DNA from: Sapria himalayana
Taxonomy: Eukaryota > Streptophyta > Magnoliopsida > Malpighiales > Rafflesiaceae
DNA length: 64,000 nt
Assembly (NCBI GenBank): GCA_029783825.1
Contig: JAREIK010000500.1
Coordinates: 558,001-622,000, forward strand
Direction of reading: 5' to 3'
This document shows, in pieces, positions 1 through 12,080 of the stretch; position 1 is the stretch's first letter, and each line of letters begins with the position of its first letter. Under the pieces are notes generated by a model. It was not told where the DNA came from. It did not search any database and was given only the letters and a program-made list of their open reading frames with translations. Both the position numbers and the translations under genes were made by a program.

Positions 1-3000
1 AGTGTATAGTATTAAATATTAATATTTTTAAAAATATTAAAATTAAAAATTAATTAAAAAAACAAAGTTTAGAAATTTTTTTTTTATCAAAATCAAATTA
101 GTTTAACTTTTATTATAATTATAAATTATATATTAAAGTTATTAATTTTTAAAAGAAAATTTAAAACATAAAAAAAATAAATCAATACATTATGTTAGTA
201 AAAATAAAAATTAAAAAAAACATAAACAACACAAATGAAAAATTACCAATCATCCATTTGAGACCGAATGTCCGAACAAAACAAATATCAATTTTAACAC
301 AACATACAAACAAATAGTACAAATACAATCAATAAAAAAAATATCAAAAACAAAAAACAGTAGATCATCATCAATCGTCAATCGGCATATCATGAGAATC
401 ATCAGTCACAACATCAAGATCAGAATCATATGGATCATCATCATCGGTAATCAACTCCTCTGTCATCGTAGTGAATGTGGATGCGACTGCAGTGTCTGTC
501 TGAGTCCCAGCTCAAGCATGATCATGGATGCTAAACTTTGATTCCTCCTAATCCTTCAAACAAGCCAAGGTCTCAACCATATCTGGAAGTAATCTCGATC
601 TCATATCCGAAATCACGTTCACTGCAATAGAAAAAGCAGACTTCGATGCTACGCTCGTCACCGGAGGAGTCAGTAGATCTCGTGTCATCCTAGATAGCAC
701 GGGAAAGGTGAACTCATATGATTTCCACCACTGTAATAAATAAAGATTCTTAGTATCAAAATGTGATAGGATTGTGCAGTAATCGGTATCTAAGTACCGA
801 GACAGCTCGCTCCTATGTGATGGTCCACCCATACGTTTCCCCTCGCTAGCTAAATGGAAAAATCATCATCTCCAAACAAGGTATCAATATCCGTAATGAC
901 AGTCTCACTACTACCACCACCATACCTAGTATCGTAGTATGTGAATAGGTCAGTCAACTTCTCGTGAATGAACCCTTCAGGTGGCTCTTCCAGGTTCATG
1001 CACGAGGAAATTAAAGTCAGAGTATTTTCTACCCCTTCCACCTTAACCCTAGAGTCCATGCATGCAGCGAGGCAATAAAGAGATGGAACGGTGGACCAGT
1101 ACTTCAAGTACTTGGTCTCCATCTCTGCAACCATATGGCTAAGCGTCGGGTCAGCTCGATACTTCCTAAACATGCTACTAATGTTGCATATGCACCGGAG
1201 TGCAATGCAAGTGGTGGGCGTATAAACCGACGAACACATGTTCATAATGTCATAAAAAATCTTCAGGAATTTCATTTATGAAATTCCTGAAGCCCAGTCA
1301 GTGTCGTCAATAATAAGTTCGTCACTCTTACTATTGACGTAGTAGGAGATCACGTGTTCGTATCAAACACATGATTCCAATATCATGTACGTGTAATTCC
1401 AACGATATCTCACATCCGATTGGAATTTCTTCTTCTTAAGATTCGCAGACAAACAGAGACTACCAAACTCGTGTTGTCTGCGAGGAGTGCGAATATATTT
1501 TAGTACATTGCGTATATTATCCAACGCGGGGGAACACACCTTCATACCCGCTTGAACAATCAGGTTAATCGCGTGACACATGCATCTGACATGAAAGATC
1601 TTTCCTAATGGTGCGTCTCTAATATTCCTAACAAACATATTGATCGTTACTCTATTATTAGAAGCGTTATCGAATGTGACACTAAAAATTTTATTTTGAA
1701 TTTTATATTTCCTAAATTTTTTTATCATACACTTTAAAATGGCCAGACCATCATGAGGATGAAGAATCTCAGTGAATCCTAAAATTTTTTTATTGATTGT
1801 TCAATTAGAATCTACATAGTGACTCATGAGATATGCATAAGAAGAATCATCGTGACTTGTCCATATATCGGACGTCACAGACACCACTTCACTATATGAC
1901 ATAAATTTCCTAATTATTTTTTATTTTTCTAACTTATATATCTTTAGTATGTCATTCCTAGATGTGGACCTAAGAATCCTACGATAGGAAGGCTGAAAAT
2001 AAGTCTGCATGATGCGCACTACCCTCGGATCTTCCGAAAATCTGATCGGAAGACCCATAATGTGATGAGCCTAGTCATGCCGTCCCTACCCAACTCGCTG
2101 GAGTATACGAAGGGAGTAAACTTTGAGACCAAACTTGATCCAGTCTCAAAAAATACAGTGCCAAGTTGGGTTTACCTAGGATCTAATGGTCCATGTTTTT
2201 TGGTGCATAATTTGGCATGCCTCTTAACGTGCCCAATCCCAAATGAACTCTTACATGTTAATAGTCTCATACAATATTTGCACTGTGTCATTTCTTGTTC
2301 CTCACCCCTAACATTTTTTTGTGTTATGATTTTAAAATGAATCCAAACTACAGAAGTCATCCTAATTTTTTGTTTTTTAGAACTTTGGGTTGAGACGACT
2401 AGAGAAACCAAAGTTTCAGCAGCCTCAGACCTCTGTATAATATTTTTATTTTCTAAATTTAAATACATGTCAGGTGTATTTGTCATTTTTTATAATTTTT
2501 ATTTTTCCTAATTTTTTTCTAGAGAGAAAAACTATAGAGAGAGAGTAAAAAAGCGTAAAATAAATTACCAGGTAAAAGCAGTGAGGTCGGTTACGTGCAC
2601 GGTGCACCGCAGTCAAGCTCTAATATTCAAAACTCAAGTCGAATTTCATGAAAATCCAAGCCGAAAGCAAAATCTAGAGGCCCGAGAGAGATGAAACACG
2701 GTTTATGTGAGAGAAAGAGAAAGATTTAAGAGAATATATGTTTTTGAAAAACATAAATGTTAAAGGGAGGGGGATAGAATTTATAGATTAAAGATATTAA
2801 TTTTTTATAAAAAAGATATTTTTTTATATTTTTTTGAATTTTTAATAATTATTTAGGGAGCAAAATCATGAGGACCGTTGGATTCTGCCCCCTAGCCATT
2901 AGAGGCGAATCCAACGGCTGAAAATTAATATTAATTGCATATTTTTTTCCGTTGGGATTGGGACCGAGGGTCGGGTCCAATCAGGCCCGACCCGGATCTT

Positions 3001-3203
3001 TTTTTTGGGAGGGGCCGGGCGCCGCGTGGCCGCGTGAAACCGGCACGGGAAGAACCCGTGCCGGCGTGCAGTGCCATGGGCCAAGCCGTGCCGGGTCATG
3101 CACGGCACGGGCCAAGGCACGATTTTTTAACATGCCGGCCCGGCCCGGCACAGCCGAACCGTGTCGTGCCTCGTGCCTCGTGCCGGCTCGGTTGACACCT
3201 CTA
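1..3203 (-). mobile_element. hAT-A1: hAT transposon, 5' terminus and body; other end beyond the window
   Basis: The right end (5' end of the transposase strand) is the terminal repeat TTGACACCTCTA at 3192-3203. Inside it is a GC-rich block of CCGTGCCGGGCC-type words (about 2960-3190), then two hairpins, a leader, and a broken transposase on the minus strand. The left terminus is not present before base 1, so the element continues out of the window. It shares structure with seven further hAT-A elements here. Confidence 0.85.
371..2486 (-). pseudogene. hAT-A1 transposase (BED finger, RNase H-like core, hAT dimerisation), broken
   Basis: The ATG is at 2486. Domains in order: a BED-type zinc finger (CKYC near 2262 and HVKRHAKLC near 2210); a catalytic region with VTFDNASNN and VRCMCHAINLIVQAG (1728-1363); a DUF4413-like segment with KYLKYWSTVPSLY (1275-850); and the hAT dimerisation domain with PVTSVASKSAFS (832-548). 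An acidic tail (DDDDPYDSDLDVVTDDS) ends at TGA 373-371. Frameshifts and stops separate the segments, including a stop just after the dimerisation domain, so no active transposase is made. Family members normally have about 650-700 residues. It is the best kept transposase of this family in the window. Confidence 0.88.
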
Positions 3204-3239
3204 GCTTGGACACTCCTAATTTAAAAATGATGTATATGT

Positions 3240-3771
3240 AATTTGTTTTTTAATAATTTATTTATATAACCAAATATTTCTGTTTTAATATTTTCATGTA
3301 AATACAGAAAATGAAATATTAAGAGGTCGGAGAAGCAACAGTAGCACAATAACGGAGGTCCTGCTGCGCGGTCAGCAGACCGAAACTTTTGAGCAGAGTC
3401 TGACTCATCGCATAATTCGACCCGCTCCGGTTAAATAAACCTAGAGAATTTTTGTGATAAAATATTTTGTAATTTTTAATTTTAAGTTATTATTTTTGGA
3501 CCCGGGGAACTATTCATCGCCTTCTTCTCTCTCTACGCGATTTATCGCGACTATTCTGCGCTGCATACTGTAAGACGTTTTTTGTATTTAATCTATAATG
3601 TATAAATATTTTCTAGTATATGTAGCTAGTCGTACTAAACGACTAGCGAACCACGTTATTTTTGGTATTTTATTTCTTGTTTTTGATTCTGTCGTGCTTT
3701 GGATTGCTGGATTATATATATATTTCTTATTTTTCTGTTGTTCGTGTTGTCTTCTATATCTTAATATAACT
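3240..3771 (+). repeat. Copia-E LTR remnant (left copy)
   Basis: Related along most of its length to 60285-60825. Both hold an AATATTAA(A/G)AGGTC segment, a GACTAG..GAACCACGTTATTT block typical of plant copia LTR R/U5 regions, and a T-rich end. A degenerate primer-site-like sequence follows near 3772-3786. Orientation is plus. Exact LTR borders were not found. Confidence 0.55.
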
Positions 3772-4283
3772 ACCATGAAAGCACTTGCCCCACAAAAAAG
3801 GTATTCTAAAATCATTTTTTGAAGAGATAATTTTAATTATAATCAACTTTATCATATGAATGTATTTTTCTACTATTTCTTAATGTATACTCTTTAGATC
3901 CAACATTCAAGAAAGAAATTATTTATCTTACCTTTCAAATTTTTTAGATGTATTTATTTTATTCTCAACCACTCTTCATAACAAGATAAACTATAATTTA
4001 AAATTTTGAGATATATTTTTCTTTGATATAATAATATCTAAAGAAGTCATTCTAAAGACAAAAAATTTTAGTTGGTATGAATATTACTTTTTCACACCAT
4101 GACTTATTCTATACAAGCTTGGAAAGAGTGTGAATCTAAATGTTATACCTAAATTCATTATCATTCCTCCCTTACAATGTAACTCTATTAAGAACACAAG
4201 TTAATTGAGAGAATTATTCATCAATTATATCTGATCAGGTTGGTACTCAGTACAATGTTTCCCAAATGGAGAGATCTCATTCA
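3772..4283. other. AT-rich spacer after the Copia-E LTR
   Basis: No open frame or known domain is visible. By position it should be the decayed start of the Copia-E interior, cut at 4284 by the target duplication of hAT-A4. Confidence 0.35.
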
Positions 4284-4291
4284 GACACATA

Positions 4292-7200
4292 TAGAGGTGT
4301 CAAATGGTTAGTATTATGTTGGACACATCACGAAAAGGATATTCATGTTGTATCGTTCAGGCACGACCAAATTCATATCAGTCCTGCATGGCCCGATGGC
4401 ATGCTTTATGAAGAGGGCATGTCGGTCGTGCTAGGATGGACCAAATCGTGCAGGGTCAAACCAGCAATGGCTTGGCACTGCCACAATACTAAGGATTGGC
4501 ATGGCTGCCCACAGCCTTGGCTAGCCAAGTCCAAGTGCCATTTGGCAGTGGCCAAATGCCAAAGGCCTGCTATTATGAGGGACCCAATAAGATTATAGCT
4601 TGTGGGCTATGGCATGTTGGGCATGAGTCATGTCCCATGAGATGTAGGCAATCAGTTGTGGCCAATGAACTATGTTATGGCTATAGCAGCAGTGCAATCA
4701 ATTGTTTCGATCATTTGACAAAAAACAAAAAATTTAAATAAAATTTAAATATTAAAAGTTATTAAATTGCAAAATAATTCAATGTAAATTAAAATAAATA
4801 TAATCAATAACACAAAAATATTACATGTCCATAACTAAATAAAGAACACATATGTGCTTTGTTTTCAAACATAATGGCATAGACATCATATAGCAAATAA
4901 CAACAAAATAAAATTTTAAAAAGTTTAAAATGGAAAAAAGAGAGTACATCATTGATATAAATGCACATAAAACACAAGACATTATATATAGAGTAATCAC
5001 TATTCAGTCAATCAATGTCAGTAGTCGTATTCTGATCATCACGTCTAATTTTAAAGTTAGTGCTAATCTCGATATCTTTGATATTATCACATGAGTCATC
5101 ATCCACCAACAACTCTTTTATTTTATCATAAATACTCATCTTTAAATTTTCACAGTCATTCAAGCATTAGAGTTCTTAGATATTTGATCATGATCTGTAT
5201 TTTCTATCTAAATTAATATTCATAATAACAGAAAAAATAAACTTAGCTATTATGCTAGATATTAGAGAGATAAATAAATCAAGTATCTTTGATAGCATGA
5301 AATTGATAAATTCGTATGATTTTCATCAACTCAATACATCAAATTTTTAATGTCAAATATGATAGATTAAAGTATCTATCCTTATCTAAGTATTGAAATA
5401 ACTTACTCATATTTGATGGATCACCTCATCATTTAATACTTGCTAACTAAATTTAAAAAAAAAACATCTTCGAATACAGTATTCATGTTTGTATGCAAAG
5501 TCTCGCTTTAATTATTATATATAGTATCGTAAAATATAAACATGTTAATTTTTTTCATGATATTAATAGTAAACACAAATTAACGTAATCAGATATCACA
5601 TATTAATAGTTAACACAAACTCTAATATAATATAGGTATAATTTCAATAATATTTCACATTCATTTGTAATTTTTTAAGCTCTCTACAAACATAGAATGT
5701 GGAACTCATATTAGCTATTAGGCAACCTAAGATATTTTAATGAAATTTTTATCTTTTTGATGTGAAGAAATAATTTTTATTTTTATTTATACTATTAGAT
5801 TAATTATGTGACACAAACACATAACATAAAAGATATCAACACAGTATTTATCTCTAATAATTTTGACAAACATATTAATAGCAACACTAATATTTAAAGC
5901 ATTATCAAATGTAATAATAAATTTTATTTTTAATGTTGTATTTCTTAAGATCCACATTAAACATTCATATATGGTAAGCGCATCATAAGCAATGAGATCT
6001 TATGAAATCCTAAAATTTTTTTTATTTTATTTTTACTTAAAAACAACATAATAAGCTATGAGATATACAAATGAAACATTATCATAACTATTTTAGATAT
6101 CAGGCATTACAGACACAACTCTATTGTATTTCATAAATTTATTAATTACTAATTATTTTTATAATTTATATATTTTATTAAGTAATTCCTACCTGTTGAC
6201 CTAGAAATTATACGATATGTAGACAAAATAATTATATATAATATTGACTACTTTAAGATCCTCTGGAAATTTAATCAAAAAAATTAATCTTAGTAATCAA
6301 TTTATTAATATCTTCCTTCTCAAACTCAGTGCAGTAAATAAAGAGAATCAATAAAACTTAAATTAATCCAATTTCAAAGGCCAAGTAGTTATGTTGACTT
6401 TGTCTAAAATCTAATATATTATATTTTATGATACATTGATAAATATATTTCTTAGTTGGTCAGTATCACCAATAATCTTACATGTATATATTTTTTATAA
6501 TATACACATTGTATTGAATCTTTTTCTACACCCTTAGCATTTTAATTTTTTATTACATTAAAATATGTTAAGACTATCATGTTCATTTATTTTTAAATTT
6601 TTTAGATAAATAAAATAAGAATATGAGAGAATTTAATTTTAAACTGTCGGTCATGTTATCATCATTATCAAAGTTTAAGTATAATTAGTTTTCATTAAAT
6701 TTATTAAATATCTTTTTTTTAATTGTTTACAATTTTACTTAAAATTTTTTTATTAATTTAATAATATAAGATTCTAATATATTAAGAATAATAATAATAA
6801 TAAATTATATTGTTTAGCATTTTTTTTTTTTGGCATAATTGACAATTTGGATGTTGCACTTGTACCTCATACTCTCACACTTAGATATTACTCATCACAA
6901 AATATTAGGATACTAATGACAATCTGCTCCATAAAATAAAAATTACAATTAATTTAAAAAAAACTTAAGAATAGGACACGATTATTTTAGATCATTAAAA
7001 GAAGAAGAAAGATATAAAAATTATAGATTAATAATGAAAAATTAAATGAGTTAGTTATTATTTTTTTTTATGAATCAAAAAAATTATTTTTTTAATTAAA
7101 AATATGGTTGAAATCAAATAGACATCAGATTTTTTCTTAAGAGCCATTGAAAGTAATTTGATGATACATATCATTTTAACTTTTTTTACATCACAACGAT

Positions 7201-7468
7201 AAACACGATCATGTAAGAATTTTTGTCAAGTCTCATGGGGGTGCAAATAGACAAAAAAGAGCATGAAGATGAAATAGACCCAAAATAGTCATGCCTATAA
7301 TAGTACAAGGCATGATAAGTTCCAACCCATCAATGCACAAGGCATTCCACAAGTAGGCAGACCCATGATATAGTCGCAATTCTAGATCATGTCGTGCTTA
7401 GTCTAGCACGGCTATTTCAAGTCGAGCACATATCATGTCCAGGTCACTCAACTCACTTGACACCTCTA
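4292..7468 (-). mobile_element. hAT-A4: complete but strongly decayed hAT element
   Basis: Both termini are intact: TAGAGGTGTCAA at 4292-4303 and TTGACACCTCTA at 7457-7468. The flanking 8-mers gacacata (4284-4291) and gacccaaa (7469-7476) match at six of eight bases, as expected for an old 8-bp target duplication. The minus-strand transposase is barely readable: an acidic-tail region near 5010-5160 and a catalytic stretch near 5780-5830 line up with hAT-A1. The element is 3,177 bp and splits Copia-E. Confidence 0.82.
5000..6600 (-). pseudogene. hAT-A4 transposase remnant
   Basis: Only short stretches can be aligned by eye with hAT-A1 on the minus strand: the acidic C-terminal tail (about 5160-5010), the region before the dimerisation domain, and the CxCH-type segment near 5800. 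Stops occur throughout. Confidence 0.55.
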
Positions 7469-8736
7469 GACCCAAATAACATGATAATACAAAAGTCTGT
7501 AAAATTGACTCAATGAATCGACAACTAAAATACTTTTCCACCCAAAATTTAGAATCAATACTAGTAGAGAGGGATATGTCCAATTTTCTCAAACTAAATA
7601 CGAGCCTACCGAATAAACATATAACTCAAAAATCAATTGATAGATTTTTTATTTTTTTATTTTTATTAATATAGATTTTTTTAAACTTCTCGCATTATTC
7701 ATTCTTTTATTTTTTTTATTAATTCTTTTATTAATACTAAAATATTCAAGTCTTCTTCTAAGATAGATGTCCTACATTATAATGAGATTTAACAACTAAT
7801 ATCATGATATTTAAAAAAAACATAATTAGTTGTAAGTGGTCAAGATAAGATTAGTATACATTCTTATTTCTCTTATAATATCACACGGTTGAAGGATACA
7901 TAAGCATAAGTGAAGAATTTATTTTATCACAATGACTTTGAAAATGAGATAAATATGGATCAGCCATCAAAATTTTGAGGAATAAAGTCAAATGCAATTT
8001 ACAGATTGCGAATAAATTATACAATCTGAAATAATCACCAAAAATCTAGTTTGTAAGATTTCATAAGCTGTAATTTTATTTAGATTACACAAGTATGTTA
8101 TTGATTTTTTTTGTTATTTCAAAGGAGCTTTAAAGGCAGGATAAATATGCTAATTATCTAAGTAGATTATATTTTGATTATAAAAAATAATAAGTTAGAA
8201 ATCATTTATATTAAAAAATATCTTCAGATAAAGTTTCAAATGAAAGACATTGATAGACTCACATATTTTCTTGACATAGGATAATTTATTCTATGAATGA
8301 TATGATCTTGGCATAGAGAAGATATGCATTTAATACTCTTGAAGAGAATGATCTTTTGGATTGTACTCTAACAAATACTCTTATTAATTCAGTTATTATT
8401 TTTATTTCTTATGACTTTACTACTTATAAAATAATCATAATAAAGATTAACTAACTAACTATGATCAATCATATATAATATACACAATCAATATATTAAT
8501 CATTGTCTTAATTCTCCAATATAAGTTTACATTGACGGAGTTTCTCATATACTGGCGTACGTGAAAAAGTCTCCAAGACATAGGATCTCTCTTAGGGATC
8601 ATAGATACTTGCAGTTAGCCGAATAATCATATTCGAGTTGGGCATGACATATAATTGAGATCTGCGACAAAACTTTTTACTTTTCTTAGAGACAACCTTG
8701 TTTCTTATAAAAATAAGAAGCTAATAATTATTTCAA

Positions 8737-8740
<4 letters not shown>
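7469..8740 (+). pseudogene. Copia-E reverse transcriptase and RNase H remnant
   Basis: Plus-strand reading gives degenerate copia signatures: FQMKDIDRLTYFLDIG near 8230-8285 (family: FxMKDLGxLxYFLGIE), then HILAYVKKSPRH near 8550-8580 and DHRYLQLAE near 8600, matching the RT to RNase H connection (ILRYLKxTPGxGL..). Stops interrupt every part. With the LTR at 3240 and hAT-A4 in between, this looks like one plus-strand element, but the gag to integrase part is mostly lost. Confidence 0.62.

Positions 8741-8775
<35 letters not shown>
8741..8775. repeat. AT dinucleotide microsatellite
   Basis: Pure alternating AT followed by a short AG run, at the border between Copia-E and hAT-A3. Other short AT runs lie near 18619-18645, 40243-40266, 42491-42520 and 51860-51881. 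Confidence 0.9.
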
Positions 8776-8783
<8 letters not shown>

Positions 8784-8788
<5 letters not shown>

Positions 8789-9714
8789 GTGGCAAGAGGG
8801 TCAAGTAGTCCGTGCAAGACTCGAGGCATGGCCTGACTGAATTGTGGATGATCGGGCATGACATGGTCCAAAACTGTGCCCAAACTAGAGTCGTGTCAAC
8901 CATAGGCAAGACTAGTGCAATACTGGACCAGGAAGTGTTGGGCCTCATGATAGGCTAATACGACCCGAGTTCCTGACCCATAGATAGAGTACAACGGCAA
9001 GGATCCCATGACCCAGGATCTCGGGCTGGGGAGACGCGCTCATCCAACCATGAAGCGGGCAAATTTAAAAACCAGTCAAATGTACCACCACAAATCCAAT
9101 CGGACATGTGGCTAGGGCAAAAAATCAAATAGATGTCAGGTTTCTTCCCGATTAAATATAAAAAAATCATTCAAAAATTTAAAATATATATATATATATT
9201 TTTAAATAATTCTATATAAATGAAATATAAAATTTAAGTTTTTCATTCAAATCTCTCAACTTTTCTCTAACTCGCTTCTCTCTAACTCTCTTCTCTCTCT
9301 CCTTTCGGACTCGATTCTCTCTTTCTATAATCTAAAACTAAATTTTATAATAGTCTATTTAGAATATTTTTGTAAAGCTTAAATAATATGGACGTGAAGT
9401 AGAGATTTGATTATTATAGCTATTGATACAATTTCAATAATTAACCTACTAGGTATGAGTTAGTCCTTTTTCTCTCTTTCTTATCCTCTCCATAAGGCAT
9501 AAACCAAGTAAAATATTGTTTTTTGTTTAGTTTTTTTTTTAATTTCATTTAATTGTTAAATTAGAACATAATACATAAACTAAAAATAATAATAATAAAT
9601 AATAATAAATTTAATGATAACAAAATTAATATTAACATAGACATAGATAATATTATAAATGATAACCTTACTAGTAAGTTGCAAGGCTGAGACCATGTTT
9701 TCTCCTATGATCTA
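8784..9714 (+). mobile_element. hAT-A3, 5' part (split by Copia-A)
   Basis: It begins with a decayed terminus (GAGAGGTGGCAAG), followed by a GC-richer block of GGCATG/CGTG words to about 9120, an AT-rich leader, and the start of a plus-strand transposase near 9610-9714. The break at 9714 falls where the serine/threonine-rich N-terminus continues at 18485, judged against hAT-A5 (20150-20330). Confidence 0.68.
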
Positions 9715-9788
9715 TGAAGAGAGAGAAAGAAAAAGAAAGAAAACTTTATTTTTATTTTCTGCATCTTCACTTACAAGGAAAGGTATGT

Positions 9789-9825
<37 letters not shown>

Positions 9826-9846
9826 GCTAAAAGAATATATTCAACA
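9715..9846 (-). repeat. Copia-A 3' LTR
   Basis: 132 bp. It holds an AC/AT microsatellite (9789-9825) and ends in CA on the plus strand directly beside the polypurine tract. It shares TTATTTTTATTTTCTG and TTACAAGGAAAGGT with the other LTR. Confidence 0.85.
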
Positions 9847-9860
9847 CTCCCCCTCAAGCT

Positions 9861-11107
9861 GAAGTATATAGATCATATGCACATAGCTTGTTACAAATGT
9901 ATTAAATCCTAGGTCCTCTGAGAGATTCAGTGAAAATATCTGCTAGTTGATCTTTTGAATTAACAAAAATTGTAGCAACACATCCTAATGTGATCTTCTT
10001 TTTGATGAAGTGACGGTCAACTTCAATATGCTTGATTCTTTCATGAAAAATTAGATTGGATACAATATATAATGCGGCCTAATTATCACATGTGAGTTTC
10101 ATTTGTTTATCTTTTGCAAATCTCAACTCATGAAGAAGTTGTCTCAACCATATAAGTTCACATGTTGCGAGAGACATAGCTAGATACTTGACTTCGGCAC
10201 TAATCTAGCCACTTGTTTCTTACTCTTCCGAGATATTAGATTACCTCCAATAAAAACATAATATCCTGAAGTGGAACGTTTATACATGGGTGAGTCATCC
10301 CAATCTGCATCTGTGTAACCAACAACCTGAGTATGATATTTATTCTCGTACAACACACCTTGGCCTGGTGTACTTTTGATTTATCGAAAAATACAAATTA
10401 CTGCATCCTAATGACTATCACATGGTGATGGTAAAAATTGACTAACAACACTCACAAAAAAATAAATATTTTGATAAGTAATGGTGAGGTAGATCAATTT
10501 ACTAACGAGTTGTCAATATCTCCAAGGGTCTCCTAAAGGTTCACCCAGTCCTAGTACAACTTTGACATTATGATCCATAGGTGTGTCTATCGGTTTACAG
10601 TCTAACATACCAGTTTCTTCCAAAATATCTAAACCATACTTCCTTTGTGAAAGGATCACACCAGAATTTGATTGAACTATCTCAATTTTCAAAAAATATC
10701 TGAGTTTCCCCAAATCTTTAGTCTGAAAGTGGGTAAAAAGATATTGTTTTAGTTTCAGATTATCATCCTAATCACTACTTGTAATGACAATGTCGTTCAC
10801 ATAAACAACCAAATAAATACACTGCCCCAAAGAATTATGATGATAGAAAACTGAATGGTCTAGTGTACTGCGAAGCATGCCAATCTCTTGAACAACAAAA
10901 CTAAAATGATCAAATCATGCTCGAAAAGGTTGTTTCAAAACCAATTGTAGATTTACCGAGAGATAGATCTAGAAGATTCCAAGTATCATTAGAATGCAGA
11001 GTAGTAATTTCATCCATTATTGCCTGTCACCAACCTAGATGAGAAAAAACCTCATGGATATTCTTTGGAAGAGAAACAAAAATATAGCAGAAACACAAAC
11101 AAAATAT
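9861..11107 (-). pseudogene. Copia-A reverse transcriptase and RNase H remnant
   Basis: A readable RT piece at 10713-10513 holds YFLKIEIVQSNSGVILSQRK and a C-terminal ETGMLDCKPIDTPMD, the classic copia end of RT. Further down (10300-9870) the RNase H part is present in pieces with stops. It is cut from the upstream integrase by hAT-A2. Confidence 0.85.
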
Positions 11108-12080
11108 GATAAAGATAGAGGTGTCAACTGGGCTGGACCCAACCCTGCATGAGGCACGGCATGATTCGGCTGTGTCTGGGCCGACCCGGCATGAGGCACG
11201 GCATAATTTGGTTGTGTCTGGGCCGACCTGGCATGTGAATTTCCCATGCCCATGTCGTGCATGTCCACAACACCGACCATGATGTTCCTTACCAAGGCCA
11301 ACCGAGCTTTGTGTCGTGTCTATCCACTGCACCAACCATGCAGTTCCATGCCGAGGCCAACCGGGTCTCGTGCCGTGCTTGGCCAGGCATGGTTACATGG
11401 CCCGTTGATACGGTAACTCGGCACAACAAGAGACACCGACCCATTATCCCACCCAACACCAACGGCACGGCAACACTGCCTTTCGAAAACTGCCCGAGTC
11501 CGAATCCACTTCACCCCTCCCAACCCAACCCGCAGGCCCACCCCCAATCCATCCCCAACGGTTCGATATTAAAAAAAATAAAACAAATTTGAATTTTAGC
11601 CTTTGAATTTCACCTCCAATAACTAAAGGACAGAATCCGACGGCCCTCATGATTCTACCCCCTAATTATCAATAAAAAATTAAAAAAATACATTAAAATT
11701 ATTTTTTAAAAAATATTATTCCTATAATCTATAAGCCCTCTCCCTCTCTATAATTTTTATGTTTTTCAAAAACATATATTCTCTGTCTCAAATCTCTTTT
11801 CTCTCTCAAAATTTCATCATTCGGCTCAACTTTTTTAGAATCACAACTTGGGCTCGACTTTGGAAGTTTAAATCTTGGTGTGGATTGTGATGCACATGCT
11901 CTACCTTAATGCTTTACAAATATTTTTATTTTTTATTTATTATTTAACTAAAACTTTTAACTTATTAATTAATATTTAAAAATAATTAGTAATTTTTTAT
12001 TCTCTCTCTAGTCTCTACTCATTAATATAATTCTATCATCTATCATCTAGGTTCAATCTCTTGTCTAAAAAAACCTAAAA

